Notes: generated by a model not told the origin, from the sequence alone. A stretch of 6,869 bases of DNA from Cellvibrionales bacterium UBA1963 (GCA_002336035.1 DDED01000189.1:1-6869); one strand, 5' to 3'. Counted from the first letter of the stretch, positions 1-5,900 are shown. Numbers and translations are program-made.

Positions 1-1
1 T

Positions 2-277
2 TTTGTAGTGAGCGAAATTGATGTGCCGGATCCTATAATTGATGGAGGCTCTGATGGGTTTAACTACACCGCGATTAATAATCCTCAAATTCTGGCTATA
101 TCACTGTATAACTCGGGTGCTTTCAGACTGGCGCCGGCAGGTTCAGATTGGGATTATGATATCGATGTTGAATTAATAACGACGGAGGTTCCGATACCGG
201 CATCGGCATGGTTATTTGTCACAGCGCTGACGGGGTTAGCCGGTATTTCGAGTCGACGCCGAAAGCGTACAGCTTAA
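2..277 (+). CDS. PEP-CTERM/VPLPA-type surface-sorted protein, C-terminal fragment
   Basis: This is the 3' end of a gene whose reading frame is open to the left edge, so the N-terminus is missing. A GTG at base 8 could be read as a start, but it would give an 89-residue protein without a signal peptide and no ribosome site is visible, so a fragment is the better reading. Counting from that GTG, the last 29 residues carry the tripartite sorting tail of exosortase substrates: VPIPA (61-65), a hydrophobic segment running through WLF and LTGLAG (68-80), then a basic end with SRRRKR. Known family members are exported by Sec, processed by an exosortase of the EpsH/XrtA kind, and end up on the cell surface or in the exopolysaccharide matrix. 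The rest, rich in Asp, Gly and Asn, shows no recognisable domain. The gene ends 72 bases before a strong terminator. The tail assignment is firm; the protein's role is unknown. Confidence 0.85.
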   Translation, partial: FVVSEIDVPDPIIDGGSDGFNYTAINNPQILAISLYNSGAFRLAPAGSDWDYDIDVELITTEVPIPASAWLFVTALTGLAGISSRRRKRTA

Positions 278-349
278 TCTATCTCAGTATTGAGGTTGCC
301 AGAAAAGGTGAGAGCTGCAGAGCATTCACAAAGAGTGCCAGTTTTAATT

Positions 350-390
350 AAGTAGCGTGCTGATTTCGTTCAAGTGCGCTACTTTTTTTT
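350..390 (+). terminator. Rho-independent terminator of the sorted-protein gene
   Basis: The arms AAGTAGCGTGC (350-360) and GTGCGCTACTT (374-384) pair over 11 positions: eight Watson-Crick pairs, two G-T wobbles and a closing C-G. The loop is 13 bases, and an unbroken T-run follows from 383 to 390. This is a textbook plus-strand terminator. On the minus strand the same hairpin lies just past the ispB stop codon, but it is followed there only by TTAATTAAAA, so it would end ispB transcripts weakly at best. Confidence 0.9.
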
Positions 391-412
391 GTTTTGAGCG
401 GGGGATATTGTC

Positions 413-1381
413 TTACTGTTTTCGGTGAACCGCTAGATCAGCAATGCCTTGCAGGGCGTCTCGATGGCTCGAATGCGGTAAATCAGCAATGGCCCGTTTG
501 GCCGTGTCAGCTTCGGCTAGCGCTAGAGATCGAGTGTTATTCAATGCGCCTGTTTCGTTGCACAAGGCAATAACTTCTTGAATTCTACTCACATCTTTTT
601 CTTCAATGATTTGACGCAATACAGTGTTTTCTTTTGTATTCGTGGTTATACGCAAAGCTTCAATGAGGGGTAGGGTCAATTTCCCTTCGGCTAAGTCGTC
701 GCCCACATTTTTGCCTAAGTCTTCGGTGTTACCCTCATAGTCTAGGTAGTCATCAAAGATTTGAAATGCCTGGCCCAAATGAAGCCCATAAAGGGACAGC
801 GAATTCTCTGTTGCTTTATCGGTGTTTGCGATTATCGCGCCGCAACGGCAACCACCGGCAAACAAAACAGCTGTTTTGTTGCGAATCACATCAAAGTATT
901 CAGCTTGAGTGAGGTTTAAGTCACCAATAGCCATTAGTTGTTTGACCTCACCTTCAGCGATCTTGGTTGTGGCATTGCTCAAAACATCCATGACAGGCAA
1001 ACTGCCAATCGCGACCATCAATTCAAAGGCTTTGCTGTAAACGAAATCTCCGACTAGCACGCTTGAGGCATTTCCCCAATTAGCATTGGCGGTAGGTTGG
1101 CCGCGACGAAGTGCCGACATGTCTACCACATCGTCGTGTAACAAGGTGGCTGTGTGAAGAAATTCAATTGCTGCAGCAAGTTGGATTTGTTGATAGTTAC
1201 CCGCGTTGCCAAGTGCCCCTGCTGTAAGTAAGGTGATCAATGGCCGAATGCGTTTACCCCCGCTGGTAACAAGGTATTGGCTGATATCTTCGACTAATCC
1301 AACATGAGAGGTCAGTTGCTCAGTGATGAGAGCATTCACTGCTTTAAATTCTTCAGAAACAAGCGCATAGCTAGATTGCAT
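413..1381 (-). CDS. ispB: Octaprenyl diphosphate synthase (trans-polyprenyl synthetase)
   Basis: Adds isopentenyl diphosphate units to farnesyl diphosphate to make the C40-type side chain of ubiquinone/menaquinone in the cytoplasm. In a 326-residue count from a TTG at 1393, the sequence shows GGKRIRP at 45-51, the first Asp-rich motif LLHDDVVD (Asp87, Asp88, Asp91), the second FDDYLD (Asp214, Asp215, Asp218) and GKNVGDDLAEGK at 227-238. These are the Mg-diphosphate and substrate sites of the family. The stretch before the first motif, EFLHTATLLHDD, is the same as in E. coli IspB except for one residue, and the small Ala five residues before the first Asp fits a long-chain product. Length equals E. 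coli IspB (323). I chose the ATG at 1381 (322 residues), which has a weak TGAG about 7 bases upstream, over the TTG four codons earlier, which has no ribosome site. A promoter lies at 1463-1491. Ser-Gly-Gly-Lys and GKLTLP (GKPTLP in E. coli) are ordinary variation. The exact chain length is inferred. Confidence 0.95.
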   Translation of the reverse strand: MQSSYALVSEEFKAVNALITEQLTSHVGLVEDISQYLVTSGGKRIRPLITLLTAGALGNAGNYQQIQLAAAIEFLHTATLLHDDVVDMSALRRGQPTANANWGNASSVLVGDFVYSKAFELMVAIGSLPVMDVLSNATTKIAEGEVKQLMAIGDLNLTQAEYFDVIRNKTAVLFAGGCRCGAIIANTDKATENSLSLYGLHLGQAFQIFDDYLDYEGNTEDLGKNVGDDLAEGKLTLPLIEALRITTNTKENTVLRQIIEEKDVSRIQEVIALCNETGALNNTRSLALAEADTAKRAIADLPHSSHRDALQGIADLAVHRKQ

Positions 1382-1462
1382 AGTGAGGCTCAATGGCGTG
1401 GGGGTGCAGTGGCGGTAGGATAAGACATTCTCGTTGTAATGAACTAACTTGCTTGCTTACCT

Positions 1463-1491
1463 ATGCTATGACTTGCTCTAAATCCTGTCAA
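1463..1491 (-). promoter_or_regulatory. Sigma-70-type promoter for ispB
   Basis: On the minus strand a perfect -35 TTGACA (bases 1491-1486) is followed by a 17-base spacer and the -10 candidate TAGCAT (1468-1463, four of six consensus matches). It lies between the regulator's stop codon and ispB, so transcription would begin near 1456 and leave about 75 bases of leader. This suggests ispB is transcribed on its own as well as by any read-through from the regulator gene. Confidence 0.6.
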
Positions 1492-1520
1492 GCGGTTGAT
1501 AGTGATATGTGGCTAATGTG

Positions 1521-2000
1521 TTAGAGATGATTCAGTGGCAGATTGGCTCGGTTAATCACTTTGCGCAGTACAAAACTGGAATGGACACCGGTTACTCCGT
1601 CAATTTTAGTCAGTCGTCCGAGAAGAAACTCCTCATAACGTGCCATGTCTGGCAGCATGGCTTTGAGCAAGTAATCAGCTGATTGCCCAGTGACTATACT
1701 GCACTCGATAATTTCTGGAAATTGACTTATTTGTTCTTCAAAATTGGCAAATCGTTCGGGCGTGTGCCTATCCATGCTGATGCTGATAAGCGCCGTGAGC
1801 GACAAACCCAGCAATGTCTCGTCAAGTAGTGTGACATGACGCTGAATAATGCCGCAATCCTCCAGTCGTTTAACCCGTCTTGCACAGGGCGTGGCAGAGA
1901 GCCCAACTAATTCAGCAAGCTCTAGATTGCTGATACGAGCATTATTTTGAAGCTCAATTAAAATCTTTTTGTCGGTGCGATCTAGATGCGTTTGTATCAT
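1521..2000 (-). CDS. Lrp/AsnC-family transcriptional regulator
   Basis: A DNA-binding, amino-acid-sensing regulator of the feast/famine family. Residues 6-55 form the winged helix-turn-helix (LDRTDKKIL, then RISNLELAELVGLS, then CARRVKRLE), closely matching E. coli Lrp through this region. Residues 68-147 form the RAM ligand-binding/oligomerisation domain, with the turn TGQSADYLLKAMLPDM at 104-119, where effector amino acids bind in relatives, and the closing strand HSSFVLRKV. Length (159) is normal for the family (E. coli Lrp 164). The loop GQSADY is one residue longer than the GDFDY of E. coli Lrp, so it is a paralogous subgroup and I give no symbol. ATG at 2000 is preceded by AAAGG about 6 bases upstream. 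The gene is divergent from leuA and shares a 220-bp control region with it, which suggests it controls leuA and itself. That target and the effector (possibly leucine) are inferred. Confidence 0.94.
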   Translation of the reverse strand: MIQTHLDRTDKKILIELQNNARISNLELAELVGLSATPCARRVKRLEDCGIIQRHVTLLDETLLGLSLTALISISMDRHTPERFANFEEQISQFPEIIECSIVTGQSADYLLKAMLPDMARYEEFLLGRLTKIDGVTGVHSSFVLRKVINRANLPLNHL

Positions 2001-2037
2001 GTTTCGCCTTTATAACGTCATGGGTGTTAATGCTTTT

Positions 2038-2065
2038 ATCCTAATATAACCATAAAATTAGTCAA
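2038..2065 (-). promoter_or_regulatory. Candidate promoter of the Lrp-type regulator gene
   Basis: On the minus strand, TTGACT (2065-2060, five of six consensus matches), a 16-base spacer and TAGGAT (2043-2038, four of six) place a start site about 30 bases upstream of the regulator's ATG. The promoter almost exactly coincides with the CTAAT/ATTAG dyad at 2041-2061, so a protein bound there would block it. That is the usual autoregulatory arrangement of Lrp-family genes. The -10 is weak, so the assignment is tentative. Confidence 0.4.
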
Positions 2066-2074
2066 ATAAACTAA
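2041..2074. promoter_or_regulatory. Candidate Lrp-type operator: two overlapping dyads
   Basis: CTAAT (2041-2045) and ATTAG (2057-2061) are inverted arms of a 21-bp imperfect dyad; 7 of its 10 position pairs are complementary. A second dyad overlaps it: TTAGT (2058-2062) and ACTAA (2070-2074). Together they make three CTAA/TTAG half-sites in 34 AT-rich bases. Lrp-family proteins bind degenerate AT-rich palindromes of this kind, often in arrays. The site covers the candidate promoter of the regulator and lies about 75-110 bases upstream of the proposed leuA -35. Binding is inferred. Confidence 0.4.
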
Positions 2075-2094
2075 CTTTAAGCAAAATATAGGAC

Positions 2095-2108
2095 TATTAT
2101 TAATAATA
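2095..2108. repeat. Perfect 14-bp AT palindrome in the regulator-leuA control region
   Basis: TATTATTAATAATA reads the same on both strands with no mismatch. It lies between the CTAAT/ATTAG dyads and the proposed leuA promoter, about 42 bases upstream of its -35. It could be a second operator for the adjacent regulator or an architectural-protein (IHF/H-NS-like) site. Because it contains only A and T in an AT-rich region, chance is a realistic alternative. Confidence 0.4.
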
Positions 2109-2150
2109 TCACGCATATAGTGTTGTTTTTGTTCTTTTTCGCTCATCAAT

Positions 2151-2179
2151 TTGCGATACACTGATACGTCTTACATAAA
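2151..2179 (+). promoter_or_regulatory. Candidate leuA promoter
   Basis: TTGCGA (2151-2156), a 17-base spacer and CATAAA (2174-2179), each matching four of six consensus positions, would start transcription near 2186 and give a leader of about 35 bases. The leuA ATG is preceded by AGGA (2209-2212) with an 8-base gap, a normal ribosome site. A weak promoter with upstream dyads fits a gene that needs an activator, but no experiment supports this placement. Confidence 0.35.
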
Positions 2180-2220
2180 GATTCCACTCGTTTTTTTACT
2201 CTTAGTCCAGGAATAACCTT

Positions 2221-3879
2221 ATGACAGGTTTTGATCACCGCAAATATGCACCGCATTTACCCGTGCAACTGACTGACCGAACATGGCCTGATCAGGTTAT
2301 TCGTCATGCACCTAGCTGGTGCAGTGTCGATTTGCGCGACGGTAATCAAGCATTAATAGAGCCAATGACCGTAGCGCAAAAGCTGCAGTTATTTGATTTA
2401 TTAGTCAAGGTCGGTTTTAAAGAAATAGAAGTGGGTTTTCCAGCGGCCTCCCAAACTGATTTTGACTTTGTTCGATGTTTGATTGAGCAACGATTAATTC
2501 CTGATGATGTTAAAATTCAGGTCCTCACCCAAGCGCGCGAAGACCTTATCCGTCGATCTTATGAATCACTGCAAGGCGCGAAACAGGCCATTGTTCATGT
2601 TTATAATTCCACGTCTACCGTGCAGCGAGAAAAAGTATTTGGTTTGGATCAAGCCGGTATAAAAGCCATTGCGGTAAAAGGAGCTGAACTGGTAAAGCAG
2701 TATGCCGAAGCGCAACCCGATACTGATTGGTTTTTTCAATACTCCCCAGAAAGTTTCACTGGCACTGAAATTGACTACGCCATTGAAGTTTGTAATGCGG
2801 TGATTGATGTCTGGCAACCGACGCCAGAATGGCCGATTATTTTAAATCTACCCGCGACCGTTGAAATGACTACGCCGAATGTCTATGCCGACCAAATCGA
2901 GTACTTTTGTCGGCAAGTTCAATCTCGCGATGCCGTTTTGGTGAGCCTGCATACCCACAATGACCGAGGCTGTGCAGTTGCTGCAGCAGAATTGGCCGTT
3001 CAGGGCGGCGCAGATCGTGTCGAAGGAACGTTACTAGGCAACGGTGAACGTACTGGAAACATGGATATTGTGACGATGGGAATGAATCTATACAGTCGAG
3101 GTGTTCACCCAATGTTAGATTTTTCTAATATTGATGAAATTATTCAAGTAGTCAAAGCGTGTACTCATTTACCGGTTCATCCACGTCATCCCTATGCGGG
3201 CGAGCTGGTATTTACGGCCTTTTCTGGCAGCCATCAAGACGCGATTAAAAAGTGCCTCGCTGTCCAGCAAGACGATCAACCTTGGGATGTGGCCTACTTG
3301 CCCATTGATCCGGCTGATTTAGGACGCTCATATCAAGAAGTCATTCGCATTAATAGTCAATCAGGGAAAGGGGGTATTGCCTATGTCTTAGAACAAATGC
3401 GAGGTCTTCAGCTACCTCGATGGTTACAGATTGATTTTAGCACCGTTGTCCAGCGTCATGCTGAGCAGTGCGAAGCCGAAGTGTCACCTGACGCAATTTG
3501 GACATTATTCCAAGAGCATTATTTACATCAGCAAACGCCGTATTCGCTAGATTCTTTTGAGATTAATCATCGGGCGGGCCATGATCACTTGACGGCAAAA
3601 TTAATTCGAGATGGCCAACCGTTAGATGTGGTTGCCGAAGGCGCTGGTGTGGTTGAGTCCTTTGTCAGCGGTTTAGCAAAGTTAATTGGGCAAGAACTGG
3701 TATTGGTCGATTACACTGAGCATGCGTTAAGTCACAATGTTAGCTCTGAGGCGGCGTGTTACGTGCAAATGAATATAGCCGGTCTGCGCTTGAGTGGCGT
3801 TGGTTTAAGTCGTGATATCGTCGATGCTTCACTGCAGGCCATTCTTTGTGCAGTCAATAATTATCTTCGTTCTTGCTAG
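2221..3879 (+). CDS. leuA: 2-isopropylmalate synthase, long (Pseudomonas/Mycobacterium-type) form
   Basis: Catalyses the first committed step of leucine synthesis: acetyl-CoA plus 2-oxoisovalerate to 2-isopropylmalate, in the cytoplasm. Residues about 30-310 form the catalytic TIM barrel. DLRDGNQ (37-43) supplies the catalytic Arg39 and metal ligand Asp40; HTHND (244-248) supplies metal ligands His244 and His246; GNGERTGN (273-280) supplies Asn280. These four metal ligands keep the spacing of Asp81, His285, His287 and Asn321 in M. tuberculosis LeuA, all offset by 41. PVHPRHPYAGELV and AFSGSHQDAI (about 318-342) belong to the linker region, and residues about 430-552 to the C-terminal regulatory domain that binds leucine. 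Length (552) matches Pseudomonas LeuA (about 556). No leuB, leuC or leuD follows, as in Pseudomonas where leuA stands apart. The divergent Lrp-type gene is the likely regulator. I found no convincing leucine-rich leader peptide or attenuator in front. Feedback inhibition by leucine is family knowledge. Confidence 0.97.
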   Translation: MTGFDHRKYAPHLPVQLTDRTWPDQVIRHAPSWCSVDLRDGNQALIEPMTVAQKLQLFDLLVKVGFKEIEVGFPAASQTDFDFVRCLIEQRLIPDDVKIQVLTQAREDLIRRSYESLQGAKQAIVHVYNSTSTVQREKVFGLDQAGIKAIAVKGAELVKQYAEAQPDTDWFFQYSPESFTGTEIDYAIEVCNAVIDVWQPTPEWPIILNLPATVEMTTPNVYADQIEYFCRQVQSRDAVLVSLHTHNDRGCAVAAAELAVQGGADRVEGTLLGNGERTGNMDIVTMGMNLYSRGVHPMLDFSNIDEIIQVVKACTHLPVHPRHPYAGELVFTAFSGSHQDAIKKCLAVQQDDQPWDVAYLPIDPADLGRSYQEVIRINSQSGKGGIAYVLEQMRGLQLPRWLQIDFSTVVQRHAEQCEAEVSPDAIWTLFQEHYLHQQTPYSLDSFEINHRAGHDHLTAKLIRDGQPLDVVAEGAGVVESFVSGLAKLIGQELVLVDYTEHALSHNVSSEAACYVQMNIAGLRLSGVGLSRDIVDASLQAILCAVNNYLRSC

Positions 3880-3939
3880 TGGCTGATCATATCGGCGTGG
3901 TTGCTAATGATCGTGTAAGATAGCATTCTCGGAGTTATT

Positions 3940-3972
3940 TTTGGTTTCATTACACTGTAAACCAAATTGGTT
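3940..3972. repeat. Overlapping inverted repeats before the holD-like gene
   Basis: TTTGGTTT (3940-3947) and AAACCAAA (3959-3966) are perfect 8-base inverted arms around an 11-base loop. Inside lies TTACACTGTAA (3950-3960), an odd-centred palindrome. Overlapping the right arm is AACCAA-A-TTGGTT (3960-3972), another odd-centred palindrome. No T-run follows on either strand, so a standard terminator is unlikely although this lies between leuA and the next gene. It could be a transcription-factor site, an mRNA hairpin, or a Rho-assisted end of the leuA transcript. Confidence 0.5.
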
Positions 3973-3995
3973 ATGGATTAGGTTGAGTTCAGAAT

Positions 3996-4841
3996 ATGTA
4001 TCGTGAACACCGCAACGCTTATTTATCGGCTATGGGTATCGACCTATGGCAGCCTATCAAATCTTTGCCTGGTGCAGAGCCAGGCCATTGGATTGCTAAT
4101 CCTGACGACCATCGTTTGGCCGTCGAGCCATCAATTAAGCACAATGAAGATCAATTCAGTCATTCTATTAATGCGAGTGAGGCTTCTTCGTCGCCGCCAG
4201 CGCATCGTGATCGATTAATAGCCGAATTAAAAGGCATAGATCGTAATACGTCTGTTAGAGCGGAGACTTTACCTGTAAGCGCAAAAGATAAAGTCAGCGG
4301 AGCAAAAGTCATCGACAGGCCGCCTGCAGCGACTATTTTATCTGCCGCAGAGATCTTAACAGTATTCACTCTTACGGCTAGTTATAGCCACGGGCTATTA
4401 ATTGTTGACGATGTCAGTGATTTACATTGTGCCAATAGCGCCTATCAATCTTGGATTCATTCGGTGCTATTTTCTTTAGGTCATAAAGTGAGTCATAACG
4501 CTTCATCGGCAAGCCAACAAGATCAATTCGTGTGGCCGCTGCCCGAAAGAAGCTTGTCGGCAAATTCTAATATCGCTGCGAAAGACATTTTTGCAGCATG
4601 GCTTCAGCGGAGAGTGGAAGAGCATAATATTCATCAATTATTATTGATGGGACGAGTCTCTACATTAGTGGCGGATTACGACAGCAATCCGAATTTATTC
4701 AGTGATAATAAGACCGCATCTGAAAAGCACACGGTTGATATATTAACCACGCACAGCTCGGCTGAGTTATGGGCCCAGCCTCACCTAAAGCACGTTTTTT
4801 GGCGTTGCATACAATCTTTTCGTAAGATTACGGCAGACTAG
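3996..4841 (+). CDS. holD: Probable DNA polymerase III psi subunit (divergent, pseudomonad-like HolD)
   Basis: Proposed clamp-loader accessory subunit, joining chi to the tau/gamma complex of the replicase. Evidence is threefold. First, residues 9-25 (YLSAMGIDLW, then SLPGA) resemble the N-terminal psi motif (QLQQLGITQW in E. coli), the segment that contacts tau/gamma. Second, the distal half resembles the uracil-DNA-glycosylase-like fold of psi: LLIVDDV (134-140), WIHSVLFSLG (153-162), FVWPLP (178-183), LLLMG (215-219) and a C-terminal THSSAELWAQPHLKHVFWR (252-270), which recalls the family pattern T-H-P-x-x-L-L-x-x-P-x-x-K-x-x-x-W. Third, the gene directly precedes rimI, as holD does in E. 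coli. At 281 residues it is about twice E. coli HolD (137), like the large psi known from Pseudomonas. Residues about 45-115 are polar, Ser/Ala/Asp-rich and probably a disordered linker. Glycosylase catalytic residues are not evident, so enzymatic activity is unlikely. Weak ribosome site (GGTTGAG, 3981-3987). A diverged glycosylase-like protein of other function is the alternative. Confidence 0.7.
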   Translation: MYREHRNAYLSAMGIDLWQPIKSLPGAEPGHWIANPDDHRLAVEPSIKHNEDQFSHSINASEASSSPPAHRDRLIAELKGIDRNTSVRAETLPVSAKDKVSGAKVIDRPPAATILSAAEILTVFTLTASYSHGLLIVDDVSDLHCANSAYQSWIHSVLFSLGHKVSHNASSASQQDQFVWPLPERSLSANSNIAAKDIFAAWLQRRVEEHNIHQLLLMGRVSTLVADYDSNPNLFSDNKTASEKHTVDILTTHSSAELWAQPHLKHVFWRCIQSFRKITAD

Positions 4842-4851
4842 GTAATCAAGC

Positions 4852-5313
4852 TTGGATATTCGCTATTATCATGATAATGACTATTTATCCTTAGCCCATT
4901 GGTGGGACAAAGAGGCAAGTGGTAGTTGGCCGTTAAAGTCTCTGCCTGACTGTTTGGCTAAATCTAACTATTCTATGCAGGTTGTAGTCGACTCAAAAAA
5001 TATCAGTGGTGCGTGTTTGTTTAGCGTTATTGCCGATCAATGCGAGTTGCTTTTTATTGCAGTTGACCCTTGTAAGAAAAGACGTGGTATGGCGAGCTGT
5101 TTACTTCGTTCACTTATTGATAACTGTCAGAAATTAGCGATAAAAAATATTTTTTTAGAAGTGCGTGAAAGCAATTTTCAAGCTATTGCCTTGTATTATG
5201 AAGCTGGTTTTTTGATGACGGGCCGACGAGAAAGTTATTATCCTAGTTTGCTTGCTGATACAGCAATGCGAGAAGCTGCGCTAACATTTCAATGTGTTAT
5301 TAACCCCGTATAG
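4852..5313 (+). CDS. rimI: Ribosomal protein S18-alanine N-acetyltransferase
   Basis: GNAT-family enzyme that moves an acetyl group from acetyl-CoA to the N-terminal alanine of ribosomal protein S18. The acetyl-CoA loop is FIAVDPCKKRRGMA (68-81), and FLEVRESN with IALYYEAGF (101-120) carries Glu103 and Tyr115, at the same numbers as the catalytic Glu103 and Tyr115 of E. coli RimI. RRESYYP (125-131) matches the substrate-side RRNYYP. The first position of the Q/R-x-x-G-x-G/A signature is Lys here, a mild departure. The segment after YYP is a few residues longer than in E. coli, and the usual E-D-A reads E-A-A. Length (153) is near the family norm (148). The start is TTG at 4852: an in-frame TAA at 4843 blocks earlier starts and the next ATG is Met42. 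GGTAA (4841-4845) may serve the ribosome. It begins 10 bases after the holD-like stop and almost abuts the next gene, so one transcript is likely. Confidence 0.93.
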   Translation: MDIRYYHDNDYLSLAHWWDKEASGSWPLKSLPDCLAKSNYSMQVVVDSKNISGACLFSVIADQCELLFIAVDPCKKRRGMASCLLRSLIDNCQKLAIKNIFLEVRESNFQAIALYYEAGFLMTGRRESYYPSLLADTAMREAALTFQCVINPV

Positions 5314-5321
5314 GAAAGTCT

Positions 5322-5738
5322 ATGTCAATTGTGCAAACTCAATGGTGGTGTTTAGAACTGCCCGATGAATGGACTGCTGAGATGGATGACGACTCTGTTA
5401 CCATCACAGACTGCGACAGTGTTAGTGAAGTAGATATTACTGTGATTCGTAAGCCGCAAGGCCAAGTCAGTGTGGCTGATCTAAATGGATTTGCTGAACA
5501 CTTGATCGATCAAGGTCATGCTAGTACTGCAATCAGTTTGGCATCTGCCCAAGGTTTGCTGTTTCAATACGATGATGATGATGGTGCTTGGCGTGAGTGG
5601 TATTTGGCGGCTGAATCTTTAATGATTTATATTACCCATAACACCGAGATAGTAGATAAAGGTCTCGACAATGCTGTTGTTGATGATATTTTATCGACCC
5701 TTGTTACATTGAATGACGAGGCTCTTGCTGAAGAGTAA
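5322..5738 (+). CDS. Conserved-looking acidic protein of unknown function in the holD-rimI unit
   Basis: I cannot assign a function. The 138-residue product has no signal peptide or membrane segment and is strongly acidic, with runs such as MDDDSV (21-26), YDDDDGAW (83-90) and ALAEE at the end. It looks like a small alpha/beta domain: WWCLELPDEW (8-17), a strand pair ending SEVDITVIRK (35-44), the helix DLNGFAEHLI (53-62), then a conserved-looking core GLLFQYDDDDGAWREWYL (78-95) and SLMIYITHN (99-107), finishing with a helix. As I recall, small cytosolic proteins with this W-x-x-W-Y-L pattern occur near rimI in pseudomonads; that is memory, not a search. Its ATG has a good ribosome site, AGGAAAG (5312-5318), which overlaps the rimI stop codon, so it is almost certainly co-translated with rimI. 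No terminator directly follows; the nearest candidate is at 5901-5921. Confidence 0.8.
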   Translation: MSIVQTQWWCLELPDEWTAEMDDDSVTITDCDSVSEVDITVIRKPQGQVSVADLNGFAEHLIDQGHASTAISLASAQGLLFQYDDDDGAWREWYLAAESLMIYITHNTEIVDKGLDNAVVDDILSTLVTLNDEALAEE

Positions 5739-5830
5739 AGCCACCCTACAACGCACAAAAGTAATAGTGGGAAAGTCTCTTGCATTGAAACGAGGGATTG
5801 CTGTCCGTTTTCGTATCGTTATTCCTTAAT

Positions 5831-5853
5831 AATTGTCAATCTAATCAATTGTC
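5831..5853 (+). repeat. Short direct repeat AATTGTC, 16 bp apart
   Basis: AATTGTC occurs at 5831-5837 and again at 5847-5853, separated by AATCTAATC. The 16-bp period is about one and a half helical turns. It lies in the 205-bp non-coding stretch between the acidic-protein gene and the sulfotransferase gene. It might be a pair of regulator half-sites, but a seven-base AT-rich repeat can easily arise by chance. Confidence 0.2.
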
Positions 5854-5864
5854 TCTGGTAACTG

Positions 5865-5891
5865 TTGGCACTAATACGTATATTTTACTAT
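5865..5891 (+). promoter_or_regulatory. Weak candidate promoter upstream of the hairpin before the sulfotransferase gene
   Basis: TTGGCA (5865-5870, five of six -35 matches) and TACTAT (5886-5891, four of six -10 matches) are separated by only 15 bases, shorter than the preferred 17. If used, transcription would start near 5898, just at the terminator-like hairpin, so the hairpin would fall in the leader. A rival promoter is TTGACG (5899-5904) with TTTACT (5923-5928), spacer 18, which would start transcription near 5935, beyond the hairpin. I cannot choose between them from sequence alone. Confidence 0.25.
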
Positions 5892-5900
5892 TCATTTTTT

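Noticed and set aside
2120..2164. A 14-residue GTG-started reading frame upstream of leuA with Leu and Phe codons, possibly a leader peptide for attenuation
   Set aside because: Only two leucine codons, no ribosome site, no attenuator-type alternative hairpins with a T-run after it, and it overlaps the best leuA promoter candidate, so it would lie largely outside the transcript.
2566..3112. Two minus-strand reading frames of about 80 codons inside leuA
   Set aside because: Both lie opposite strongly conserved catalytic regions of leuA, show no domain or ribosome site, and are explained as shadows of the real frame.
3885..3912. Inverted repeat GATCAT/ATGATC just after the leuA stop, considered as a terminator
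   Set aside because: Only a 6-bp AT-rich stem with a 16-base loop and no T-run; too weak to call a terminator.
4003..4369. Short overlapping frames on both strands inside the holD-like gene
   Set aside because: They have no recognisable motifs and cover the polar linker of the psi-like protein, where composition allows open frames by chance; the frame from 3996 has the psi motifs at both ends and the rimI linkage.
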